A stretch of DNA of 64,000 nucleotides. Source: Stenopsyche tienmushanensis. Lineage: Eukaryota; Arthropoda; Insecta; Trichoptera; Stenopsychidae. This document shows positions 51,001 to 63,000 of this stretch, in pieces. The stretch spans positions 806,001 to 870,000 of the forward strand of contig WACJ01000059.1 of NCBI GenBank assembly GCA_008973525.1, written 5' to 3'. The notes beneath the pieces were generated by a model. It searched no databases and was not told where the DNA came from. It saw only the letters and a program-made list of their open reading frames with translations. The stretch's first letter is position 1, and each line of letters begins with the position of its first letter. Both the position numbers and the translations under genes were made by a program.

Positions 51001-54000
51001 TATCTCTTGTCAATTAATAATAAATTCATTGACTTTATTATAACATTTATAAGCGCCACATTGCGATCATCAAAATATTATTTTTTTGGAATTTAAACTT
51101 AGACTATCTACATAAATGCAGCAGCACATTATTTTTGAAAAAGGCTTCCCAAATACCTGATATCGATCTAAATCTGAATTATATATCATTCTATAAATTC
51201 AGCGATATTTTATTCTTTATTTTTTGCATTATGTCGAAATATTATAAAAGCTGCAACATTTTAATCTAATTGTTCTTTTCTGGTATGACACGATGGTCGA
51301 TTTTAACAAGTAATTTATATATTTTCTAAACGACTATTTATATATAGTCGAAATACTATTCCCTCTTTTACAATTGTTCTTATTTCAAATGTAGGCAAAT
51401 ATGCAGTATATATCTAGATATTGTTAAAATTCATTGTAGCGTATTTGCGCAATATTTTTTTAGATGTTTGTCTCAAAGATCTCTTTTTGAAGCAATTAAC
51501 TTGTTTGCGATTTTCTGTGGCTTTTAAAAAAAAGTAGCAATCAGATTGTTCACTCAAGCTGAAAACCGGATCTGTTTTCAAATCTGACGATCATCTTTCA
51601 TACAAATCCTCTTACGTACTTTGAATATTAGGTCACGGACGATTGCGTTATTTTCCATATTTTTATATCAAAATGCATAAAATAATATAAAATTTATTCA
51701 ATGACATTTCATGCATTAAATATTATAAAAGTGCATTTAAACCAATTTGCATGCACTTAATAGCATTTATATAATCAATCAAAAATCAATGAATGTGATA
51801 CCTGAGCTTATTGGCTTTTGCAGATATCAGAAATATTAGGTCGAATATTTGATATAGCTACCCTCAATTCTTCGTCTAAATTCGTATGTCTTTCTCGTTT
51901 TTTAGTTTTCATATTAGTTATGCTTGAGAAAGCAAGCTCACACAAATATGATGTCGAAAATTGTAAAAAAAAAATTCAGTGCCTCCGTATGAAGAGCTGA
52001 ATATTCCTCTTGGACAGGAATCCAAAAATTCTCCATGATCATTTCGGAAAATTTAATTTTTAGAGTACGATCAGTCGACAATGAGACTAATTCTTCTTTT
52101 CGGCGTATAAAAATTCACAATACGATGTATCAATCGTAGAAAATGGATTTCGTATCCAGTCATAATTTTCTATATTTAAGGAAAGAAAATAATGTGCAAT
52201 ATTTTCTTCCAATAGAGTTAAATGTTCTGTTATTGCGGAAATAATTTCCTCGATAATTTTTTTGTTAAGTGAAGGAAACATATCTACTTCTTTTTTCTAT
52301 TATTCGACTTTTCCAAAGAGTTATTTCTTCCGAAATCCCGTCATTTTTTCTTGAATTCTCGTGTTAACTTTATTTAAGTAATTAAAAATATCTGCTAAAT
52401 ATGCCACTTTAAAACACCAATCATTATTCTAAAGACGTTTTAAAAAATCATCTATAACTTCATTTCGAAAAAAGATTTACAATTAATTCTTAAGTTCTAT
52501 GAATTGACATAAAACTTTACCCTTAGATAATCACCTGACTTCAGTGTGAAAAAGCAAACACTCATACTTAGCTTCCATAGAAATGCAAAGATTTTTAAAT
52601 ATGCGTGTTTTTATGAAATTCACCATTAGTACAGGTTTTAGTGCTGCTGGTAATGTTTTCGAAACTAAAGATTCTCTATGCATAAAACAGTGCGTAGTTA
52701 CAATATTAGGGTTTCTTGTCTTTGCAAGGGTAACAAATCTTTTGATTGAGCCTATCATTGAAGGAGCACCATCTGTACAAATTCCTACACATAACTCCCA
52801 TGATATTTTAAATTGTTCTAAATATGAAGAAATATAATCAAAAACATCTTGTCTTGTCGTATTCTCAGTAAGTTCTTTGCAGCATAGATATTGATTAACT
52901 CTTTCGTTGATTTCGTCAACATATTTTTAGGTTTTGACTATTTTACAGAACTTTTCGTTTTTACCGTTTGAGAACCACTGCATTATAGAGGCTACATGCG
53001 TTCACCACGCCACCTTTACCTGTGTGTATCTATACGTATTATAAAAAATGGGAGAATCGTTTGTAATGTGTCCGTATCCGTCGCATACATCATAGAGACG
53101 CTATACGCATGCGCTGCCCCGCCTTAAAGCATCCACTAGATCAGTAGCAAGCCTTTATTATTATATATTACACTAAAAAAGCAAGACAAAACAATCAAAT
53201 GAACTTTTCCTAGGAGTTAAAAAGTTTCACTTCTAACTCGCGAGAGTCTCACGCATTTTGTTTTAAGATTGGGAGAATAATGGAAACGTTTCTGTATACA
53301 AAAGCAATGACAGCTTTCATTAAAAATATAATATATTTTGTCATCGTTTCAGCAAATATCCAAGATCGAATATTTTTTTGAAAGTTAATGAGATATTTTT
53401 TGTAGCGTGTTACGTGTTGTTGACAGACATATTCAATGGATTGCTACTTCCGCCAAACGTGGGTGGATAGGCGACTTGCTTTCGATGCCGATGCGAACGA
53501 AACCCTCGCGCTGAGCATATCCATGCTGAAGAAGATATGGAAACCGGATACGTATTTCTACAACGGTAAGCAGAGCTATCTCCACACGATTACAACTCCC
53601 AACAAATTCGTCAGGCTCTATCAAGATGGAAGAGTGTTGTATTCGTCAAGGTATTTACACAATTTAAATAGTCCTTCTAATACTGTGTTAGACATTCATT
53701 TTTTAATCATTTAATTATGCTGAAAACTATTTTTATTGATATAAAATAAATACATTTTAAAGCTTGAAGTGAAATCTTCTTACCATCAATGAAAACAAAA
53801 AAAGCAACAGAACTCCTCTCACATAGAACTTTTATCAAACGAATTATCAATAATTAGGTGAACCAGGAATTATTTACTTACCGCGTCAGAGGGCAGACGC
53901 GCGTGAAGTTCCCCCACAGTTAATGGGTTAAGGCGTCTTCTCACTTTAGGCGCCTCAAAAATAGGCTATTTTCACGATTTTTTTTCGAGGATTTTCGCTA

Positions 54001-57000
54001 AAAATTATGAGATAAAATGGATCTTATGTAATAAACACATCTTTCAAGTAAATGAAAAAAAAATATTTTTATTTTTTTGAACAATTATTATAATAAAACA
54101 GTAGCATCGAAAAACCCGTGTAGAAATGTTATGTTCGTGGCTTGTTGATGGTATCTCCGAGATGGGTCGTTAAAAACCAAAAAATAAAACAGTTTTAGAT
54201 TCAGTATATCAGTGGCTATAGCGCATATCATCAGATTTTTGATATTTGCGAAAATAACAAAATGGCGCACGTTTTACGAAAAAGTAAAAAAAACGCTTTT
54301 TTTGCAATTTTTTGTAAAAAAAATTACTTAAAATCAAAATTTCAAAAATCTGATGATATGCGCTATAGCCATAACTATGAAGAATATGTCATTTAAATTT
54401 CATGACAATCGGCCGAATAGTTTCCGAAATTTCATCAACAAGCCACCGAAAAACCTTGTTTTGAGATAAACGCGTTTAAAGTTTTGGTTGCAGAAAAATT
54501 GCCCAGACACAGCTGTTGAAACGCTCGTTGTTATTTTGGGTTTTTCCTTCGAAGATCTTCATAAATTGGTTTCAAAACCTCGTGAACATCCTCAGCTAGA
54601 GCAGAAGGACGTTTAAAAGTTTCTATCTGATTGTTTTTCACCACTTTCTTGTACTTGCACCATGAGTCTGAACAATACGTATGCAGCCGGGTGCTCTCAG
54701 GTAGTCACCTAACGGTCGCCCAAAAATGTAGTTAGACTCGTCCGATCTTTATGAAATTTCGATATAACATTTTAGAAGATATGTACTTTCAAAATTTAAA
54801 ATAAAATAAAAATCGATTTTTTTTTAAATTTGTAAAGTGAGAAGACGCCTTAATATAAATATTTTGTTATCTTCCATCCAAGAAAGGAATTTTAAATTTA
54901 ATTTATATATCTCTAAAAATGCATTAAAAACACACCTAAAATATCAATGTATCTCTCATGTGTACTCAAACTTAAGCTGACTGCTCCATAAAATTTCGTA
55001 TTTAGAGGTTCCCTAAAGTTAAGCTACGTGTAACATGTGACGTTTATCGATATCTTTTTTGCAACCATTCCATTTGATCCATTAATATATTATATATGAT
55101 CATCATATCTTGATAATTCTGTTTTTACTCAAATTTAATATTATTGTGCTGCTTTATCAACAATTCGTCATAAGAAGCAATCAAACTTTTTATTGTCATT
55201 ATTGTAGATAAGCATATATATATCATAGTTTCTCTGGCTGAAAAAATTCAAAAACCAGTGAAATAATCAAATATTGCAATATTTATGTAACAAAGGGTTT
55301 GTTTTAATTTTCAGCATAGTTTAATACGTTATCTTTTAGACTACTGGGAATTACTAATTCCAAAAAGTCAAAACATTAGAAATATACAAAATAAGATTTT
55401 CATGTGCATAAAGAGCCTTTTATATATAAAAATACGACACTGTTGTAGGATACCATTATTGCAACATTATAATTATAGTTGCTTATCAAAAACTCCAGTG
55501 TTTAACCTTTTGAAGAGTGAGCAAATTTAAAATTGATGAAGTCGTTGATGCCATAATCGCTTTACATCAGCATAAGACAATCTTCAATTCGAGGCAGTCA
55601 ATTGTAAATAATCACTGTTGATAGTATACAAGACCACTTCATTTCTTTACATAAACAATACACAAGAAATCGATTCATACGACTCATCATCAGTGAACGT
55701 CAGATAAGATATCCTGTTATTTCTTTACGTAAACAAATAACAAACTTGAAATCGAAATCATTATTACTCGATAAATTTGGGCTAACGATCTATGCAATCG
55801 TACGATGTATGCGGGGAAGCTCTCCGTCTTTGTCTCCCGAACTGCGCTACATTCTCTCTCTGTCTCTGTCTGTCTCCAAGCTCAATGTACAAGAGTTCTC
55901 TTTTTGAATAGTGGAGGGGGGATCCCAGGCCCTTAGATAGTACTCCATTAGGGGTTAACAATCGTTTCTAAAATTAGTTTCAATTTAAAAAAAAAACAGG
56001 TTAACAGAATGGGCCTGGCTTAAATCGTTTCCTTTATTTTACCAATCAATCAATCAAAAATAAAAATTCACCCGTTCTCTTACAATTATTGACATAATGG
56101 AAACATTTTCCAATATAAATTTAAACACAAATCTGTTAATATTTCCATAGCAATAGATTTTAGTATTACCTGAAAACTGAAATGCTGTAGGCAATGTGCT
56201 AATTTTGCTGCATCACAAGGTCCAACTATCTTAAGGGCCCTCATCCAGGGCCGGCTTAAGAGGGCCATTATAAAAGAGTCATATAACCATACATGCCGAC
56301 CAATAAAATCATATGTATATACTTTTCATAGAAAAGTCTTCTATGAAGATTATCCGCATTCGATAACAGATATGGTACTTTAAGAAGAAAAAATACTGTA
56401 TCATTTTAAAGATCTTGACATCAAAAGCCAATTTAAAAATAGTAATTTGGCTCGAAAACACAAACTAGATTATATGTCACCCAATTCAAAGGATGCTATA
56501 GAAAATTAAACTAAACATATTTTACATTTTAAACATTAAGTTTAAAATTGAATATTAAAAGTTGAGTGCATTACTCTCCAATTTAGGGCGTCCAAAGTAT
56601 CCATAAAAAGGTTAGCAAAATTTTCCAAGGATTACGAATTGAATTATTTCATTTTATAGCTCAATTTTGCCCGATAAGCTCTGGTGTTTCAGCTCGCAAA
56701 AGGGCGCTTTAAAAAAATATATTTTTAAAGAGCATTATGGAAAAAAATGATAATCGAATAAACAATATTTTGGAAAAGAAAGGAAAGCCTCTAACGATTC
56801 CCAGCCATCCCGGGACCATCTAAAGCGAAAATATTCCGCGCGCTTTTAGCAAACCGCGCGAGATTTTAAGTTGTGCTTTAATCAATATAAAAAAGGCCTT
56901 AAGGGAGATTGAATAATTTGGATTTACGCTGAAAACACCGTCTATCAGCATCAGTGGTCCAGCCCCCCTGGATGAGATTTAAACGAGTGTTGAAATCTTG

Positions 57001-60000
57001 AGCGGTCGCTCCAGTCAGCAATATGGAGACGCTCCTCACGGAAGGGTGGGTGTTCAATCAGCGCTTCTCTTGTGTGTGTTTTTTTTTTGTATTATCTACT
57101 ATTTCAACCGGTCTGAAAGGACGATGTTTCAAATAATTTAATATGCAGACCTCGAACGGGTCCTTTCAGTAATCATAGAAGGATTATGGCGCCGTAAGCT
57201 CCGAGATAAATCTCGAAACCCAACTATAACACAATGCGTACGCATCTGTCACTCTTATACGTGCACCGATTTATCTCGATCATCTTATATATTTTATCTA
57301 CTATTGATTTATTTATAAATTTATGACATTCAAATTTGCTTATTTCTTCCCGGTACGGGTAAATGTGCATTTAAAAATACATCCCCGCATCAATTTGACT
57401 GAGGGAAAATAATGCAAAATAATGTATCGAAAAAATAAGGGCTCTGAAGTTAAATCGAGTATTTGGAAACTTTGGAATATTTCAACGTGAACGATAAAAA
57501 GTTCCTAGATAAAAGAACGGTAAGAGATTCTTGAGTATCGGGAAAAGATCAGATATAAACGTTTGATGCGGAAATTGAACACTTTTATATTTTTAATTGC
57601 GAACCAATATTTTTGAAAACAAACAATGCTTAATTAACTCATCGATTCGATCGATACATTTTTTAAAGTATTCTTTGTTTTCGATGCATACATTGCATTG
57701 GGTTTTGTGAATTAAATGCATTCATAATTAACGACGACTATCAATAATTAATATTAAATAATACATCTATAAACAGAGATATGCAAATTTCTTTGATTTG
57801 CGCGGATTTAAGGTTGCATCCCTTTATTGAATACAATGAAATGTGGAACTCATAGATAAACTTATATTATACATACTAAATCAGAAAAGTTAATATTTTT
57901 CGACCATGATCCAAAGCCTATTAAGGAATCACCTTTATGCATCTCTCCCACGTAGAATCAGAGCTTGATACAGATCTATTAAATCGACGACAATGGAACA
58001 ATCCAAATTAGTGTTTTATTTCATAGATCAGCAACCAAAGATAAAAAATCGATCACATAACTCATCCTCGATGTTTTTTTTTATAGTTTTTCAATAAATT
58101 ATACATTTCAATGTAAAGCATTTAATTCATGTATCGATTAGGCTTTTACAGAACATTTATGCGCCAATTCATTGTTATTTAGCTATTTTTACAAACACTA
58201 AATAGAGTTTTCGGCCAGTAATTAAGTAGGCTACTCCAATAGGTGTATCTCTTTTCACTGAAATAATTAAAAAATGTCTGAAAAAGTTCTTTTTCCAATA
58301 ATTTAGCCACAAATCAAAAGAAACTTACATTTGTTCTCAGTTTTCTGACAATATATTATTATCCTCTGCGAGCCAAAGAAATATTGTAATCCGAATAATA
58401 TTCTTTTTCAAATCTGCATCGGACAAAAGTGGCTTCAGAACTACTTATACCGTGTAATAAAGTTGAAAATTGAAGTCATGACTATGCTAAGCTTCCATTT
58501 TCAAACATCTCTTTCTTCATAAAATTCATTACATATATGTAATATTGAAAATTTGATCAAAGAAAAACGCATTTTTATATAACATGGAGTTGATCAAAAA
58601 ATATCATTGCCACATCTTTTCAATAAATTTAAAATTTCATTTTGGCTTACAAATCCATAAAAACATATTTTGCATGAATTTTGAAGTTTGAGAGTTTCAC
58701 TCACACAATGTTAATGTTTTTTTAAGTTCTTTTGCAATCAAGTCGTACGGAAATTTCTACTAATTTTAGTTTTCTTCCTTATAAATAAACCATTCTTCGA
58801 TTAGTTAATTTTCTTTAGAAGCAATCTGAATTAGGAATTTTTTATTGCATGATTTTAATGACTGCTATAATCCAGATTAATCCAGCCACATTTCATTTCG
58901 ACCCCCGGAAAATCTCTTCTAATGCTTTACTAAAAAATGTGGGTTAAAAATTCAACGACAATAAATAATCATGGAAACCAATAGATCTATTCGAGAGAGC
59001 CAAAACTCAATTTGGTTTAGTATATGTATTTATTAGGCTCGTCGAAATAAATTTAAAATCCTCAACGCGTGAAATTTTGATTTAATTCCCAGATATATTT
59101 GCTCTTAGGAGGGTAAATAAAATGTAGAGTACAACCTCTGCGAGATAAACATAGCGAGCCTTTCAAGATTTGAAAAATTGCTTAGCAGCAGCATCCGAGA
59201 GGCCGCTTATGCGGTTCAGTTATTTACATATTTGGAAACCTTCGGATCTTAAGAGCTCTTCGATTTTCAGCAATTTCTCAGCCTATACGTCGTGTTTATA
59301 ATTTCAGCATACATAAGCAAAGCATCAACGAAGAGCTCGGCGGAATTGTGACGTAACCGAAGCTTTCAAGTTGAAATATAAACAATACAAAAGTGCAATG
59401 CGTCATTGAAGGACTTCAAAATAGTTCAATCCATGATAAATGCAACACTGTTTTCTCTGGTTTATAAAACTGAACGAAAAATATTTTGAATAAGAACTAC
59501 GTGAACGATCGTCACTACCTTCTTAAAAACGTACTATCTACAAACCCATTTCTACGAAGCTAATATTTGTTTGAGTCAGTGTTTATTCAATGTAATTCAG
59601 GAAAGTTACACTCTACCAAGTAGAGGTCCCAATCGAATATTCGAATATTCGATATTCGAATATATTTGGCCCGTTTTCTAATATTCGTATATTCGAATAT
59701 TTGTAAAATTAATCGAATATTATTCGTTATATATTTTTTAAGAAAATTGCTCGATGTTCTTCTGCCAATCGAAATAGTAACAAAAAAATGCAAAAAAATG
59801 CCAAGTTTATTGAAATTATTTTATTGAATTTGTGTAAAGTTTATTAAAAAACTATTCAAAAATATCGATTATGCCAAAAAAAGGGTGATATTTTAGATAC
59901 TGTCGATAAAACCAAACTCAATGACAACTGAGAGGGTTTTTTCAACAGCAGGCTCAATAAAAATGAAATTACGGTCAAGCTTAAAAGTAGAACGTTCAAT

Positions 60001-63000
60001 GCACTTTTTTTTAAATATGTATTGCTGAAAAGTAAATAAAATTCTGATCCTTTTGATTTCGCTAAAACCAAAAACCTCAAAATTTCACTTGATTTCTAGC
60101 CTTTGTCTACGAGAAAACGCGTTGCGCAACAGAAGATGATACTTCTCGCCCTCTTTGTGTGATGGGATCAAGAACCTTCCTTCCTGAGGGAATAAATTTA
60201 TTTCTAATGAAGGGAACTTTATAGAAAAATAAGATGCTCCATTTATATTTTTATATAAGAACACTAATGAAAAATTCCGGGTTATATTTGAATCACCCTC
60301 GTCTACATATATAAAATATTCGAATACTCGAATATTCGAATATTTTACCAATTTCACATTCGATATTCGAATAATTGATTTTACGAATATTTGGGACCCC
60401 TACTACCAAGCTTTCAACGTTGCGGACATTAATAACAATTTTCGAAACCTGAATAAATTTACATACAATCAAAATCTACAAAGCTGCTTTTTTGTCTACA
60501 CGTAGTTTACATTGATTATTATTAAATACGCATCGTCTATTTTCGGTAAAAGGTGGCTAGGGCTAAAGTTGTAGCGCGGGAACTTGATAAAAGTATTATA
60601 TCATTAAAAGTATTGTAATATCCTCGCTCCGTTAAAAGCTCCGTTTTTAACAAATATTTCATATAGTCTGTAGAAAGAGGAAATTTCCCCGTTTCTAAAT
60701 ATAATATTAATGGGGTTAATACTCAGAACTCCATTATCCAGGTCCACTGCAGAACTATGGGCCTATTCAATATCCATTCACAGAAAGCGGTATACATTCA
60801 CATAGTTTTACTTAAATCAGTATTCATTTCTTCTTGTTTTTTAAATAAAAATTGATAAAAACCTTCTACAGTTATTAATGTAACATTGTTAGCACCTTTT
60901 TTTGCATTTTTTTTGTTGCAATTTTGATTGGCAGAAGAACATATATTTCTTCGCCAGTAATATTTTAGATTATAGGAGATCTATGAGCGAGTAATAAAAT
61001 TATTATAATTTTTAAATAATTATCTAGTCATTCATAGGAATCCTACACAATTTTATTAACTACCTCAGTATTTACCTTTTCAAATTTATAAAATTAACGT
61101 AAATCTGAATCGAAAATATTAATATTTACGATCTCCTAAATTTGTTGAATTGGTGAAAATATTTTCCGCAACATAGATTCAAACAGGAACCGAAAAATCA
61201 GAATCTTATAAATATTTATCATATTACCTCTTAATTACGGTGGTATATAATTACATTTTCTTTTAGACTCCCTTTTAGAATCTTTATCGGTACCTTTTTG
61301 CTTTGATGATACCCTTCGCGAATTTACGTGATTAGTCAAACTAGCCCGGGATCATCGAAGTCCGGTCTCGATGCTTTGAACTAATCCCTGGGCATCAAAG
61401 ACGTCCAAATATCCCATTTCGTGCAATTATTATGATTTTTAATAGCTCGAAATAAATTATTCCGAAAGAGCTTCCTAATCGCAAGCAATATTTTCATATT
61501 TTATGAGGGCTCGTAAATTTGTGCGATTCCTAATTTGGGGTACGAATAAATGTTCGTGTAATGAAATATCAAAACTATAAATTTGAGAGCATCCCTATCA
61601 AAATGCAATCCTTTTGAGAAAAACCTTCATCCAAACAAATAACTTTTATCCTATCCTTTCCCAGCCATGGCTCACAGCCCATCTTAATTATATTGTGGGA
61701 AGCGCTACTTTATGAATGACTTTTTCCTTATTGTCTGAAATAAATTGGATATAAGGGAAGAAAAAAATGCTCGCGCATATCCATTCATATTTATATTTAA
61801 AATTTTACAATAAACACTTTGTTTACCTCGAAGAATGGATGAAAAATTTTCTTTATTATATGAAAAATTTAAACAATTTTATATGAAAGGCATAGGGAAT
61901 ACTAGATCCCTAGAAATATCAGCAATGAGCGATATTCAACTGAAATTTGATATTTTTATCACGATTTCTACAAAATGACGATCATGCTTATTCGCAGCAC
62001 GATCTAAAACTTTATTATATTCATGGAAACGTTAAAAAACTTAAAATCATGCAAAAACATCGTTACAAAATTAGTTAGTAGCAAGACCGTTTATTTTGCT
62101 TTTGATCAAGTTTGCAGATGGAAAAGTTAGCCAATTAAAATAAATTAGCAAGCTTTACGATGTTCGTTATTTTTCCAGGGCGATTGACATAAAATAAATA
62201 ATCTAAAATTATAAAATGAAAAATGCACATTTAATCAGGTAAATTTTCACCGCATAAATATTATGAACGTTATACTAGTCTGATCATTATACTATTTTAT
62301 TACACCGTTGTGATTTAACCAGACGTTGAAGTGTCCTTAAAGGGTCCTATCGGGAAGAGGAAGCTCTGACCAATTTATGATTATGGATAAAAATTGAATT
62401 GTTGTTGTATGAAACAATTTCAAGAATAATATTTTGTTTAGTTGCCGAAAATTTGTACAGAATAACATGTCTCTCTTCTGCGACTCTATTATGCATTATT
62501 TTATACTTTTTTAAATACAGTTTTATAAAATAACATGCAAATTGGCTAGTCAATGTTTAGTTCGCCACTGGTTGCATATATATTTTATAGCATTGGTCTC
62601 ATTAATAAATGTAGTCACTTTTTGAAAGTCACTTGCCTCGAAAGACATAATAAAATTTTGACCTTTTACAACTTTTAGCATTGTTCCAATTTGTTCACGT
62701 TTCAAAGCCTATTGAAAAGATTGAGTAAATAGGGTATTTCTATTATTTTGATACGGAAATTCATGAACAACAATCTATATCACATAATAAGTTGTAAATG
62801 TACTCAAATAAATTGATTTTATAATATTTATTAATAGGCTTACCATTAAAGCTGGATGTCCAATGAATCTTGAGGATTTTCCAATGGACACACAGAGATG
62901 TCCTTTAAAATTTGGCTCGTGTAAGTTACTTTATTCAACGCTTTCCTGCTATAAAAGAATGCTTTCCAAACATTTTAAAATTTTATAGTCGGATACACTT

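Larger units (their letters stand above)
48723..53426 (+). other. Grd: Grd intron 2 (4.7 kb)
   Basis: AT-rich intron that contains a decayed hAT transposase on the opposite strand (about 51,820-52,980). Other frames, such as 49,596-49,979, lack known motifs. Confidence 0.8.
53651..62837 (+). other. Grd: Grd intron 3 (9.2 kb)
   Basis: The largest intron visible in the gene, splitting the ligand-binding domain just before the Cys loop. It contains Kolobok-like copy C, a cluster of repeat fragments (55.9-57.0 kb) and a hAT element with intact ends (59,621-60,402). The rest is AT-rich without recognised features. Confidence 0.85.

Noticed and set aside
60085..60357. 90-codon minus-strand frame inside the hAT element at 59,621-60,402
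   Set aside because: It lies opposite the decayed transposase strand and reads through the ATTCGAATA arrays; no domain is seen.
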